From NCBI RefSeq assembly GCF_002210435.1, contig NZ_MZMV01000026.1, positions 1 to 64,000 of the forward strand: 64,000 nucleotides of DNA. Reading direction: 5' to 3'. Shown here in pieces: positions 43,294 through 52,760 of the stretch (position 1 is its first letter; every line of letters starts with the position of its first letter). Under the pieces are notes generated by a model. That model did not search any database and was not told the origin of the DNA. It worked only from the letters and a program-made list of their open reading frames with translations. The DNA comes from Micromonospora wenchangensis (GTDB taxonomy: Bacteria > Actinomycetota > Actinomycetes > Mycobacteriales > Micromonosporaceae). Made by a program: the position numbers and the translations under genes.

Positions 43294-45266
43294 CGCAGGT
43301 GGTGCTGGGGGGACGCGAGGATCGCCCGCGCGACGGCGGCGATCGCCCCGTCGAACGTGGCGTCGACCCTGGCGGTGGCGGACACGCCGGCCACGCCGAG
43401 GATCAGGTTCCGCTCCCGCGTCGACAGCTTCTGGTGCACCAGCCGCTGGGCCAACGCGTCCACGTACGCCCCGGCGGTGGCCGGCGGCCTGGCCACCAGC
43501 TTCTCCGGCCTGGTGTAGGTGAACTGGGTGCGGTTGCCGGCGATCAGGTCGGCGGCCTCGTTCCAGCCGTTGACCATCGTGCCGGCCGACGTCCAGGCAA
43601 CGTAGACGTCGGGGTAGCCGTCGGGGGTGGGCTGGCCCATCGGGTACTGGCCCAGCTCGCGCAGCTTGTCGTGGATCTGGCGCAGCCCCTGGGCGAACGC
43701 GGTGCGTTTGCTGTCGCCCTGCCGGAAGCCCGGCCCGGCCTGCGGCCCGACGCCGAGCGTCCGGTACGTGGCGACCAGGTACTCCATCGGCCGGCGCACC
43801 TTCTGCCCGACCGCCGCCCAGAACTCCGAGGAGCTGAACAGCGACATCAGCAGCGGCTTCACCGAGCCCTTGTTGACCGTGTAGATCTGGGCGAGCCGGT
43901 CCACCAGGGACTTCGGCGGGGTGTCCGAGACGAACCGGGTGGCCAGGCTGCGGGCCACGTACCTGGCGGTCGACGGGTGCAGCGCGATGTAGGTGATGTA
44001 CGCGTCGATGACCTGGTCGGCCTTCTTCGGGTCGGTCGAGTCGTTGGGGTGGCTGAAGCCGAGGATCTTCACCTTGCCCCGGTAGTGCCGGTCGTGGCGG
44101 AAGACGTACCTGCCGTCGTCGACGCCCCGGCCGGTCTGGAGCAGGGCGGCCTGCCGGACGTCCTTCTCGGTGTAGCCGCCGTCGACCCCGACCGAGTACA
44201 GCTCCAGGTTCTCCCGGGCCAGGTTCTCGTTGACCGCGTCGGCCCGGGAGTCGTTCTGGTTGAGGTAGAGCAGCAGCGCCGGGTGCTTGTTCGCCGCCAC
44301 CAGCATGTCCGGGTAGCTGCCCATGGCGTGCTTGCGGACCACGTCCCGGTCGAACGAGTTCCGGTACGCCTCACCCCCGTCGAAGTCCGCCGCGACGTGC
44401 AGGAAGTCGTTCCAGAAGTCGACCATCACCTCGTAGAGCTGCCGCTCCGACCAGATCTGCCGGGCCAGCGTGCCGTCGACCATCTCCTTCTCCGGCTGCG
44501 CGCCCCGCTCGTTGAGCTGCTCCCGCTGGTCGCGTACCTGCTGGCTGCTCAGGGCGAGGGTGGGCAGCTCGGCGAGCTTCAGCTCGGCGGGGCTCGGCGC
44601 GATCTTCTCCGGGTCGAGCTGCCGGCGCACCCAGGCGTCGATGCCCATCCGCCTGATGTCGGCGAGCACCTTCGGGGTGGCCCCGAAGGTGGCCCGGCTG
44701 GCCAGGTGCCGGACGGGGTCCTTGGCCAGCACGGTCTTCACCGTCACCGGGGTGCGCGCGGCCGCGTCGGCCGGGCCGGAGAAGGTACGCCCACCACTGG
44801 GCGAGTTCTTCTTCAGCGCCGCACCGGCCCGGGAGCCCATGTAGCTCTCGTTCTGCTCGGTGTAGGTGCGTACCGTGCTGGGCTGCTGGCCGCTGGGGCG
44901 GGCCGGCGTGCCGTCGGTGACGGTCGCGCCGGTGGCGTCCCCGGCGGCGGCGTCGCCGAACAGGCCGCGCACCTGGGGGCTCATCGCCAGCGCCGCGCCG
45001 CCGGCCACCACGGCGGCGGTGCCGCCCAGCGCGACCAGGGCGCGCCGCCGGCCGACCCGGTCCCGGCCGTCGCCGTCGTCGTCCAGGTGGGGCAGTCCGG
45101 TGCCGGCCGGCTGGTGGAACGCCTGCCGACCCAGCCCCTCGGGCCCCACCCACTGCGGGCCCCGGGACACCGGCGGCGGCCCGTACGGCGCGGCCGGGAC
45201 CTCGTACCCCGGGGTGTGCCCGCCGGGGGTGTGCGGTCGATGCGGTGGCACATTCTGGTCGGCCAT
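43290..45266 (-). CDS. DUF1800 exported protein
   Basis: The 658-residue protein has a Pro/Gly-rich N-terminus of about 68 residues, then an RRRALVALGG Tat-like signal at 73-82 and the DUF1800 domain (about 200-655): VRHLASRATFGATPKVLADIRRMGIDAWVRRQL (in part), MVDFWNDFLHV, HPALLLYLNQNDSRADAVNENLARENLEL and YTEKDVRQAALLQTGRGV. It is the first gene of the five-gene operon. ATG 45266 starts MADQNVPP; the longer frame is low complexity. Confidence 0.93.
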   Translation of the reverse strand: MADQNVPPHRPHTPGGHTPGYEVPAAPYGPPPVSRGPQWVGPEGLGRQAFHQPAGTGLPHLDDDGDGRDRVGRRRALVALGGTAAVVAGGAALAMSPQVRGLFGDAAAGDATGATVTDGTPARPSGQQPSTVRTYTEQNESYMGSRAGAALKKNSPSGGRTFSGPADAAARTPVTVKTVLAKDPVRHLASRATFGATPKVLADIRRMGIDAWVRRQLDPEKIAPSPAELKLAELPTLALSSQQVRDQREQLNERGAQPEKEMVDGTLARQIWSERQLYEVMVDFWNDFLHVAADFDGGEAYRNSFDRDVVRKHAMGSYPDMLVAANKHPALLLYLNQNDSRADAVNENLARENLELYSVGVDGGYTEKDVRQAALLQTGRGVDDGRYVFRHDRHYRGKVKILGFSHPNDSTDPKKADQVIDAYITYIALHPSTARYVARSLATRFVSDTPPKSLVDRLAQIYTVNKGSVKPLLMSLFSSSEFWAAVGQKVRRPMEYLVATYRTLGVGPQAGPGFRQGDSKRTAFAQGLRQIHDKLRELGQYPMGQPTPDGYPDVYVAWTSAGTMVNGWNEAADLIAGNRTQFTYTRPEKLVARPPATAGAYVDALAQRLVHQKLSTRERNLILGVAGVSATARVDATFDGAIAAVARAILASPQHHLR

Positions 45267-45764
45267 GTACCGGTCCCGTTTTCTTTCGATGCGCCGTACC
45301 GCTGCGACCGGGGGGCGGGGCGGAGGGTGCGGCGGCGGCTGCCGGAGGAGTTGCCACGGGAAGGTAGCCAAGGGCTGAGCTGCCGACAAGGCTGGTCACG
45401 GCCGTCGGCGGGGGCACTTAAGGTGCCGCTGTGCGACGGTGCCGGCCGGGTGGTTGCGCCCCGGCCGGGCCGCACCGTCCCCAGCAGGGACGACGTGTCC
45501 GGCCGCGCCCCCGCCGTAACGTTTTGGCGGTACGTGTCACGGGGCGTGGCGTTCACCGGCACAGCGAAACTTAAGCCCCCGGTAAGCCGGCGCTGAGGTG
45601 GTCCGCGCCCACCCGGCCCGGTTTCGGGCGGCCCGTCCCCGGCTGTTCCCGGCCCTGCCCGCCGACGCCGCCCGGGGCCGAAAGTAGCAGCAGGAGCAGG
45701 GCGTGACCGGCCGCCGCAGCGGGTAAGCCGCCGAACCGCTGAAGCCTGAGGGGAAGGCACCGCC
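45267..45764. other. Gene-free stretch of 498 bases upstream of the redox operon
   Basis: The region lies between the divergent DUF1800 and DUF3040 genes and must hold both promoters. I found no ORF with coding character, no strong inverted repeat and no promoter good enough to call. A TAAGCCGSCG-like 10-mer occurs near 45584 and 45723. Confidence 0.5.
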
Positions 45765-46022
45765 ATGCTCAGCAAAGAGGATCAGCGCAGGTTCGAACAG
45801 ATCACCCGGCAGCTCCGGGAGAGCGATCCGAAGTTCTTCGCACGACTCGACCATCGGATCCGGGCCCGACGCGGGCGCTGGTTGATGCTGCTGACGGTCA
45901 TCCTGTGGGCGTCGCTGCCCGCGATGACCGTCCTGGCCGGACGGACGGCGGGCGCGGCGTGCGTCGTCGTCCTCGCGGCCAACACCGGCCTGATGTGGCA
46001 CTTCCGGCACCGCTGGCGCTGA
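45765..46022 (+). CDS. DUF3040 small membrane protein
   Basis: The 85-residue protein begins MLSKEDQRRFEQITRQLRESDPKFFARL, shown here as EDQRRFEQITRQL and DPKFFARLD, the DUF3040 hallmark, and has two short membrane helices (LMLLTVILWASLPAMTVLA and AACVVVLAANTGLMW). It has family length. The ribosome site GGGGAAGG lies before ATG 45765. The function of the family is unknown. It ends facing the SWIM gene; GCTGCGG/CCGCAGC at 46059-46074 could form a small terminator. Confidence 0.9.
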   Translation: MLSKEDQRRFEQITRQLRESDPKFFARLDHRIRARRGRWLMLLTVILWASLPAMTVLAGRTAGAACVVVLAANTGLMWHFRHRWR

Positions 46023-46127
46023 CCCGCGTGGCCATGACCGGCACCAGGGGTCGCGATGCTGCGGCACCGCAGCGACGGGGCACCCCGGCATCGCCCCGCT
46101 GGTGTCGATCATGACCCGCGCGCCGGG

Positions 46128-47135
46128 TCAGCCCGGGTCGAACGCCCGGTAGGCCCGGCGCAGGCGTTCCAGCAGGCCGGGGCCGCCGATCGCCGCCGCG
46201 GGTGAGCCGAGCTGCCGCAGCAGCAGCTCCGGGCCGGTGGCCAGGACGGGCGGCCGGTCCGGCAGCGGCACCGGCGACACCCAGAACCGGTCCACCGTCC
46301 CGGTGAGCGGCACGTCGGGCAGGTCGGCGAGCACCCGGGCCGACCCCGCCGCGGCGGCCCGCGCACCGTCCACGACCGACGGCACGCGGGCCGGCGTCCG
46401 GTCGGACGTGCCGGCAACCTGCCCGACGTCGGAGGGCGTCCGGTCGGACGGTCCGGTGGCCCGCCCGGCGTCGGCGGACCCGCCGACCGGCGTGCCGTCG
46501 GTGCCGTGGGGCGACCCGACCGCGTCGGCGCGGAGCGCGCGCAACCGGCCGAGCAACGCGTCACGGCTGCGGCCCCGCCAGTGCAGCAACTGGAACGGGT
46601 CGGCGTCGAACGCCTCGGCGAGCAGGTAGAACGTCGCCGCGAGGTGCTTGCACGGCACCGCGACGTCGGGGCAGCCGCAGCGCTGGGTCAGCTCCCCCAC
46701 CGACCGGGGGAACAGGGGCGCGCCCGCGGCGGCGAACAGCTCCTCCAACTCGGCCGGCAGGTCACCGGCGAGCAGTCGGGCGCTGAAGAACGCCTGCCCG
46801 GCCAGCTCCCGTTCGACACGGTCCCAGAGCACGTCCGGAAACGGCGGCAGGGCGATGGTCACCGGGTAGGGCCGGGGCCGGGAACCCTGCACGCTCGCCT
46901 CGACCCGCCCGGGTGACACGTCGAGCCGGAGCACCTGACCCCGGCGCGCGTACGCCCGGCCCCGGGTGAGCCGGGTGCCCAGCGCGAACGACTCCAGCAC
47001 CTCCAGGAACCGCCGGGACCACCAGGAGACCCCGATCGCGCCCCGGGTACTGCGCGCCTTCAACCCGCCGTCGACCCGGCGCGGCGGCCCGAACCCGGCG
47101 AACGGGCCCTCCGCCCCGGCACCCCGGGGGCTCAC
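46128..47135 (-). CDS. SWIM zinc-finger protein partnered with SNF2 ATPase
   Basis: The 335-residue protein has a basic WW-rich N-terminal segment (VSWWSRRFLEVLESF) and a SWIM finger CxCx6CxH (Cys153, Cys155, Cys162, His164 in QRCGCPDVAVPCKHL). A low-complexity middle with two degenerate copies of a PSDRTP/TSDRTP unit (about 212-240) leads to a C-terminal domain. GTG start overlaps the SNF2 stop by four bases. SWIM proteins bind DNA or protein partners; the tight coupling to the SNF2 gene, as in many actinomycetes, suggests one complex. Confidence 0.92.
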   Translation of the reverse strand: MSPRGAGAEGPFAGFGPPRRVDGGLKARSTRGAIGVSWWSRRFLEVLESFALGTRLTRGRAYARRGQVLRLDVSPGRVEASVQGSRPRPYPVTIALPPFPDVLWDRVERELAGQAFFSARLLAGDLPAELEELFAAAGAPLFPRSVGELTQRCGCPDVAVPCKHLAATFYLLAEAFDADPFQLLHWRGRSRDALLGRLRALRADAVGSPHGTDGTPVGGSADAGRATGPSDRTPSDVGQVAGTSDRTPARVPSVVDGARAAAAGSARVLADLPDVPLTGTVDRFWVSPVPLPDRPPVLATGPELLLRQLGSPAAAIGGPGLLERLRRAYRAFDPG

Positions 47136-50100
47136 TCGACCACCGCCCCGGCGTCCAGGGAGAACAGCTCCCGTAGCTGTCCGGTGGACAGCTCGGTCAC
47201 CCACTGCTCGCCGCTGCCCACCACGGACGCGGCCAACCCCCGCTTGTCGGCGATCATCGCGGCCACCTTCTCCTCGACGGTGCCGGCGCAGACGAACTTG
47301 CGGACCTGCACCCGCCGCCGCTGGCCGATCCGGAACGCCCGGTCGGTGGCCTGGTCCTCCACCGCCGGGTTCCACCACCTGTCGACGTGCACCACGTGGT
47401 TGGCGGCGGTCAGGGTCAGCCCGGTGCCGCCCGCCTTGAGGGAGAGCACGAACAGGGCCGGGCCGTCCGGGGACTGGAACCGGGTGACCAGGTCGTCCCG
47501 GTCGGACTTGCCGACCCCGCCGTGCAGGTAGAGCACCTCCCGGCCGAAGCGCGCCGACAGGTGGCCGCGCAGCAGCGCGCCGAACTCGGCGTACTGGGTG
47601 AACAGCAGGGCCTTCTCGCCGGCCGCGAGCACCTCGTCGACGATCTCCTCCAGCCGTTGCAGCTTGCCGGAACGGCCGGCCAGCGGGGAACCGTCGTGCA
47701 GCAGTTGGGCGGGATGGTTGCAGACCTGCTTGAGCCGGGTCATCGTGGCCAGCACCAGGCCCCGGCGTTCCATCCCGTCGCTCGCCTCGATCCTCGCCAG
47801 CATCTCGTCCACGATCGCCCGGTAGAGCGACGCCTGCTCGGCGGTGAGGTTGCAGACCACCTCCATCTCCAGCTTCTCCGGCAGGTCGCTGATGATCGAG
47901 GAGTCGGTCTTGAGCCGCCGCAGCACGAACGGGCCGGTGACCCGGCGCAACCGGGCCGCCGCCTCGGCGTCGCCGTGCCGCTCGATCGGCACCGCGTACG
48001 ACTGCCGGAAACTGCTGGCCGGGCCGAGCAGGCCGGGATTGGCGAACTGCATGATCGACCACAGGTCGGCCAGCCGGTTCTCCACAGGCGTGCCGGTGAC
48101 CGCGATCCGGTGCCGGGCGGGCAGCGCCCGGACCGCCTCGGCCTGCCGGGTGGCCGCGTTCTTGATCGCCTGGGCCTCGTCGACCACCACCCGGTGCCAG
48201 CCGACCGACGCCAGCGCGACCGCGTCCCGCGCGGCCACCGCGTACGTGGTGAGCACCAGGTCGGCGGCGTGCACGGCCTGTTCGAACGTGTCGTCCCGGG
48301 CCCGGTCCGCGCCGTGGTGCACGTGCACCCGCAGGCCGGGGGTGAACCGGGCCGCCTCCCGCTGCCAGTTGCCGACCAGCGACATCGGACAGACCAGCAG
48401 GGTCGGCCCGGCGTCCGGCGGGTCCCCGGCGAACAGGGCCAGCAACTGCACGGTCTTGCCCAGCCCCATGTCGTCGGCGAGCACCCCGCCGAGCCCGAGC
48501 GACTGGAGGAACACCAGCCAGGCCAGGCCGCGCCGCTGGTAGGGCCGCAGGGTGCCCTTGAAGGCCGGCGGCGGGTCCAGCGGGACGAGCCGCCGTTCGG
48601 CCTGCCCGGCCAGCAGGTCACCGAGCGGGCCGTCGGCGGTCACCGCGAGCACCGGCAGGGCGGCCGGGGTCTCCGCCCCGGCCAGCCCCATCCGCAGCAG
48701 GTCGGCGACGGTCAGCTCGCCGGAGGAGCGCAGCAGCCGCAGGCCGGCGGCCAGCCGTTTCGGGTCCAACTCCACCCACCGGCCGCGCAACCGCACCAGC
48801 GGGGTCTTCAACGCGGCCAGGGCGGCCAACTCGTCGGCGTCGACCGTCTCGTCGCCGAGCGCCACCTCCCAGCGGTAGTCGACGAGCGCGTCCAGCCCGA
48901 GCGCCCCGGTCGCGGCGACCGTGCCCGGGGCGGTCCGGCTGCGGGCCTGCAACCGGGCGCCGAGCCGCGCCGCCGGCCGCCGCCACCAGGACGGCAGCAG
49001 CACCCCGAACCCGGCGGCGTGCAGCACCGGCGCACCCTCGCGCAGGAACCGGTGCGCCCCCTCGACGTCCAGCTCCAACTGCTCCGGGGCGGGCGTGCGC
49101 AGCGCCCCGTCCAGCTCCGGCCAGAGCCGCCCGGCCCGGCCCAGCTCGGCCAGCAGGGTCTCCTGCGGGTCGCCGCAGCGGCCGGCGAGCGCGGGCAGCA
49201 GCTCCGGGTGCCGCCAGACGTCACCGGCGGCGACGTGCAGGCCCGGCTCGTCGGCGGCCTGGAGACCGAACTCGACGCGCCACCGTCCACCCTGCCCGAC
49301 GACGGTCGACGGGTCGGCCGGCACCACGGTCAGGGTGTCGACGATCTCGTCGTCGGCCGGCTCCACCAGCCGGAAACTCGCCCGGACCGGCCCGCCGACG
49401 GCGTCGCGCTGCCAGTCGGCCAGTTCGGCGCGGAGGGTGGCCAGGCCCTCGGGTTCGGCGGTGAACCGCCGCTGCGGGCCGGTCAGCGCCGCCAGCCACC
49501 CGGCGGTCACCCCGTCGCGCCGACCGCCCCGGAGCAGGTCGACGTCGGCCAGCGCCCGGCGGGCGGCGGCATCGGTGAGCAGGTCCAGCACGTCCGCGAC
49601 CAGCCCGCCGACCCCGTCGCGCGGACCGTCCGGGCCGGAACCGGCGGGTGGTGCGTCTCCTTCGCGCTGCGCCGGGGCGGTCGCCTCCTCGGGACCGGGC
49701 CGCTCCCCGGCCGTCCGGCTGGCCCCGGGACGCGGGCGGGCGGGGGGCGACGCGGGGTCGACGGCGGCCCGGACCGCCGGGGGCAGGGCGAGGGCCAGCG
49801 ACCGGGCCCAGGCGGCGTCCGCGCCGGTGAGCAGGGGCCGCCACACCGCCCACCCGACCGCCTTCCCCGGAGACCGGGCGTTTAAGCGCCGGTCCGGCGG
49901 CCCGTCCCCGGGCTGCCTCCGCTCCCCCGGCCCGTCCCCGGGCGGGTGGTCGGCCACGCCGGGCAGCAGCCGGCCCCGGGCCACCAGGTCGACCGCGAAA
50001 CCCGCCAGCTCGGCGAGGTGCCGCAGGCCGGCCCCCACCACGGCGTCGAGCCCGTCGAGGGTACGCAGCAGGTCGAACGCGTCGTCCGGGGCGTACCGGA

Positions 50101-50401
50101 GGACGGGGGCCCGCCAGGTGGCGAGGGTGACCGGGCCACGGGCCGGTTCCGCGACGGTGGCCGGGACCAGCTCCGGCGAGTGCAGCGGCGCGCCCGCCCG
50201 GGTGGGGAGGGTGAGCGGCACGGTGCCGGCCGGGCGGTCACCGAGCAGCGCGGCCAGGGCGCCCGGGTCGGCGGCGAAGGGGTGGGGGCGTTCGCGCGGG
50301 GCGCGGCCGGGGCGGCGCGGCACCTGCGTCGGCCGGGTCGAATCCTCCGCCCACACCGCCAGACCGGCCCCGACCAGCCACACCCCGTGGACGACCAGCA
50401 C
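47132..50401 (-). CDS. SNF2-family DEAD/DEAH-box helicase-like ATPase
   Basis: The 1089-residue protein has a long N-terminal half (about 1-600) with an SNF2-associated SNF2_N-preceding domain and an acidic/Gly linker. The ATPase follows: GVLADDMGLGKTVQLLALF (Walker A), VVVDEAQAIKN (DEAQ box), TGTPVENRL, then motif IV-VI LLFTQYAEFG, SLKAGGTGLTLT and DRAFRIGQRRRVQV. It translocates on double-stranded DNA to remodel protein-DNA complexes. Start GTG 50401; gene begins 59 bases after DinB. SWIM partner downstream. Confidence 0.95.
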   Translation of the reverse strand: MLVVHGVWLVGAGLAVWAEDSTRPTQVPRRPGRAPRERPHPFAADPGALAALLGDRPAGTVPLTLPTRAGAPLHSPELVPATVAEPARGPVTLATWRAPVLRYAPDDAFDLLRTLDGLDAVVGAGLRHLAELAGFAVDLVARGRLLPGVADHPPGDGPGERRQPGDGPPDRRLNARSPGKAVGWAVWRPLLTGADAAWARSLALALPPAVRAAVDPASPPARPRPGASRTAGERPGPEEATAPAQREGDAPPAGSGPDGPRDGVGGLVADVLDLLTDAAARRALADVDLLRGGRRDGVTAGWLAALTGPQRRFTAEPEGLATLRAELADWQRDAVGGPVRASFRLVEPADDEIVDTLTVVPADPSTVVGQGGRWRVEFGLQAADEPGLHVAAGDVWRHPELLPALAGRCGDPQETLLAELGRAGRLWPELDGALRTPAPEQLELDVEGAHRFLREGAPVLHAAGFGVLLPSWWRRPAARLGARLQARSRTAPGTVAATGALGLDALVDYRWEVALGDETVDADELAALAALKTPLVRLRGRWVELDPKRLAAGLRLLRSSGELTVADLLRMGLAGAETPAALPVLAVTADGPLGDLLAGQAERRLVPLDPPPAFKGTLRPYQRRGLAWLVFLQSLGLGGVLADDMGLGKTVQLLALFAGDPPDAGPTLLVCPMSLVGNWQREAARFTPGLRVHVHHGADRARDDTFEQAVHAADLVLTTYAVAARDAVALASVGWHRVVVDEAQAIKNAATRQAEAVRALPARHRIAVTGTPVENRLADLWSIMQFANPGLLGPASSFRQSYAVPIERHGDAEAAARLRRVTGPFVLRRLKTDSSIISDLPEKLEMEVVCNLTAEQASLYRAIVDEMLARIEASDGMERRGLVLATMTRLKQVCNHPAQLLHDGSPLAGRSGKLQRLEEIVDEVLAAGEKALLFTQYAEFGALLRGHLSARFGREVLYLHGGVGKSDRDDLVTRFQSPDGPALFVLSLKAGGTGLTLTAANHVVHVDRWWNPAVEDQATDRAFRIGQRRRVQVRKFVCAGTVEEKVAAMIADKRGLAASVVGSGEQWVTELSTGQLRELFSLDAGAVVE

Positions 50402-50460
50402 TCGTTCCCCCTCGTCGACGCCCGGGGTCAGGATAGGCGGCGAGGGCCGGGCCCTGCCGC

Positions 50461-50982
50461 TCAGACCGCGCCGGTGCTGCCGTCGGTCAGCTCACGGAGG
50501 ATGTCGGCGTGTCCGGCGTGGCGGGCGGTCTCCTCGATCATGTGCACCATGATCCAGCGCAGCGACACCTCGCCGAGCTGCGGCTGCGCCACGACATGGT
50601 CCAGCGGGAAGCGGGCCGCCACCGCACGGGAACGGGCACAGGCCCGCTCGTAGGCGTCGGCGAGCTGGTCGAGGGTCTCCCCCTCGGTCAGGGCGAAACT
50701 GGCCGCCGCGTCCTCCTCGGAGGTCGGGAAGACGTCACCGGGGGTCGGATCGAGCAGGAAGGGGAACCAGTTCCGCTCGACCAGGGCGAGATGCCGCAGG
50801 ATGCCGGCCAGGGTGGTGGCCGACGGCACCAGCCGGCGGGCCGCCTCGGCGTCGCTCAGGCCCCGCGCCTTGCGCAGCACGGTGGCCCGGTGGAAGTCGA
50901 GGAACGCGTCGAGCACCGCCCGCTCGTCGCCGGTGCGGGCCAGCACCGGGGCGAGCGTCGGATCGATCCGGATTTCCGCCAT
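50461..50982 (-). CDS. DinB/DUF664-family protein
   Basis: The 173-residue protein is a four-helix DinB-like bundle: AVLDAFLDFHRATVLRKARGL, LAGILRHLALVERNWF with the first metal-site His, and SLRWIMVHMIEETARHAGHADILRE with two more His. The three-His pattern of metal-binding DinB proteins is intact. Many are thiol-S-transferases (bacillithiol/mycothiol); the substrate is unknown. ATG 50982 is preferred over the longer frame, which overlaps the divergent gene. On the same strand as SNF2. Confidence 0.9.
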   Translation of the reverse strand: MAEIRIDPTLAPVLARTGDERAVLDAFLDFHRATVLRKARGLSDAEAARRLVPSATTLAGILRHLALVERNWFPFLLDPTPGDVFPTSEEDAAASFALTEGETLDQLADAYERACARSRAVAARFPLDHVVAQPQLGEVSLRWIMVHMIEETARHAGHADILRELTDGSTGAV

Positions 50983-51084
50983 CAGCGGACGATAGCGGTG
51001 GCCGTGCCGTCCCGCTGTCCCCCGGCGAACCCGCCGTCCCCGGCAAACCCTGCGGTCCGGCGGCCGGCTTGGCAGGATGGGCGC

Positions 51085-51282
51085 ATGGCTGCGACGGTAC
51101 GGATTCCCCTGGCGGACGGCCCGGCTGACGGCGAGGCGGTCGACGTCGAGCTGGACAGCAACGAGCGTCCTCCGCTGACCCACCACCACCTGGGCCCGCA
51201 GGGCCTGGTCGACGCCCAGATCTACGAGCTGGAGTCCGCCGGCGACCAGTGGCGCTACCGCTGGCGCGGCCCGGCCGTCTGA
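51085..51282 (+). CDS. Small conserved hypothetical protein
   Basis: The 65-residue acidic protein begins MAATVRIPLADGPADGEAVDVEL and ends YELESAGDQWRYRWRGPAV. Even codon usage and clear beta-strand-like periodicity support coding. It has no cysteines, signal peptide or membrane segment. It is divergent from DinB and convergent with the pyruvyl-transferase family gene 14 bases away. I do not recognise its function. Confidence 0.65.
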   Translation: MAATVRIPLADGPADGEAVDVELDSNERPPLTHHHLGPQGLVDAQIYELESAGDQWRYRWRGPAV

Positions 51283-51296
51283 CCCGGCCGGCCCGG

Positions 51297-52445
51297 TCAG
51301 GCGGCCATCCGGGCCAGGGTGCGCGAACGCAGGCCGTCCAGCACGGCACGGGTGACCTGGGAGGTGCCCCGGGCCTGGTCGCACACCTCGGCGACCCGGC
51401 GGGCGGTGGCCTCGCGGCGGGACTCCCGTTCGTCCCAGAGCCGGTCGACCTCCGCCAGCAGCGGGCCCTCCACCTCGCGTTCCACGCCGCGCAGCGCCGG
51501 CACCCCGAGCCGCTGGGCCAGGTCGAAGACCTTCCCGGCGTACGGCAGGGGCAGGAACGGGGTGCCGACCATCGCCGCGAAGATCAGGAAGTGCAGCCGC
51601 ATGCCGACCGCCAGGTCGAAGTGCTTCATCAGGCCGAGCACCTGCCGGGGCGAGTAGTCGCCGTGCAGGATGCGCCCCCGGTCGGCGGCGATCATGTGGG
51701 ACAACACCCCGTGTGAGTGCCGGATGTCGTCGCGTTCCATCGGCACGAACAGCACGTGCGCGTCGATCCGCTGCACCAGGAAGTCACCGATCTGGGCGAG
51801 CAACCGGTGGTACCCGTCGACGTCGAGCCGTTCGGCCGCCCGCCCCGGCTCCCGGACGCTCAGCCCGACCAGTCGCTTGCCGGCGGGCACCCCCTCCTCG
51901 CGCAGCAGCCGGGCGGGGAAGTCCTCCGGTTCCAGCAGGAACGCCGGATCGGCGGTGACGGTGATCGGATTGAGCAGCCCGGCCTCCTCCAGCACCATCC
52001 GGGACTCCTGGTCGCGGACGGTCACCTCGGTCGCCCCGGCCAACGTCTCCCGGACCATGCCGGTGTCCACCCCGTCGCTGAGTGGGCCGACACCCACCGC
52101 GTACGTCAGCAGGGGCAGGCCACGTTCCTGGGCGACCCGGACGACCCGCAGGTAACGGCGGGCCTCCTTGTCGTACAGGATGCCGCCGCCGCCGAGGATG
52201 AGCAGGTCGAGCTGGCCGAGCACCTCGGCCGAGTCGACCCGGCTGACGCCCTCCCAGGGCACCGCCTCGACGTCGGGATGGGCCAGCGCGGTGTGCGCCG
52301 GGTTGCGGGAGAACACGATGATCCGCGCGTTCGGCTCCTGCTCCCGCAGGTCGGCCAGCAGACCGGTGAGGATCGCCTCGTCCCCCAGGTTCCGACCGCC
52401 GTACGAGCCGAGGACACCGATGGTCAATCCGGTGGGACCCCTCAT
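51297..52445 (-). CDS. Polysaccharide pyruvyl transferase family protein (CsaB-like)
   Basis: The 382-residue protein has a GT-B-like fold: TIGVLGSYGGRNLGDEAILTGLLADL (quoted as GGRNLGDEAILTGLL) and a strong LLILGGGGILYDKEARR near residue 80-96. AAMVGTPFLPLPYAGKVFDL and a long helical C-terminus follow. In CsaB the family adds a ketal pyruvate to cell-wall polysaccharide, which anchors S-layer proteins. Here no other glycan gene is nearby, so the acceptor is unknown. ATG 52445 follows GAGGAGTG. Confidence 0.9.
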   Translation of the reverse strand: MRGPTGLTIGVLGSYGGRNLGDEAILTGLLADLREQEPNARIIVFSRNPAHTALAHPDVEAVPWEGVSRVDSAEVLGQLDLLILGGGGILYDKEARRYLRVVRVAQERGLPLLTYAVGVGPLSDGVDTGMVRETLAGATEVTVRDQESRMVLEEAGLLNPITVTADPAFLLEPEDFPARLLREEGVPAGKRLVGLSVREPGRAAERLDVDGYHRLLAQIGDFLVQRIDAHVLFVPMERDDIRHSHGVLSHMIAADRGRILHGDYSPRQVLGLMKHFDLAVGMRLHFLIFAAMVGTPFLPLPYAGKVFDLAQRLGVPALRGVEREVEGPLLAEVDRLWDERESRREATARRVAEVCDQARGTSQVTRAVLDGLRSRTLARMAA

Positions 52446-52594
52446 CCGTCACTCCTCCCCAGGACCGTCCCGGCCCGCATTCCCCCTCCCACCCCACCCA
52501 TGCCCTGCCCCGCTCGCCCGTCCCCTCCCGCTACCTCCGCTTCCACCCCGACCCGCCGCCGCTCCCCACCCGCCCCGGCCCTCACCGCCGTCCC

Positions 52595-52656
52595 CGGTGA
52601 TCAAGAGGTTCGCGTCAACCCACCCGCCCCTCCTGACTCAAACCTCTTGGTCACCG
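52595..52656. repeat. Dispersed hairpin repeat, copy 7
   Basis: The 23-base arms (52595-52617 and 52634-52656) pair with three differences; the right arm reads TTGGTC instead of TTGATC. It lies upstream of two divergent genes, unlike most other copies. Confidence 0.88.
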
Positions 52657-52677
52657 AGACATCGACGGGGGCGAGGG

Positions 52678-52737
52678 GTTGATCAAGAGGTTTGGGTCAG
52701 ACCACCCCGTCTGGCTGACCCAAACCTCTTGGTCAAC
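52678..52737. repeat. Dispersed hairpin repeat, copy 8
   Basis: The 23-base arms pair everywhere except one G-T wobble. The variable core is TTTGGGTC with the matching GACCCAAA, i.e. a co-varied pair relative to other copies. Confidence 0.9.
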
Positions 52738-52760
52738 GGGGACATCGACGGGGGTGAGGG

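Noticed and set aside
47387..49885. 832-residue plus-strand frame opposite the SNF2 gene
   Set aside because: It is Gln/Gly/Arg-rich antisense shadow; all helicase motifs are on the minus strand.
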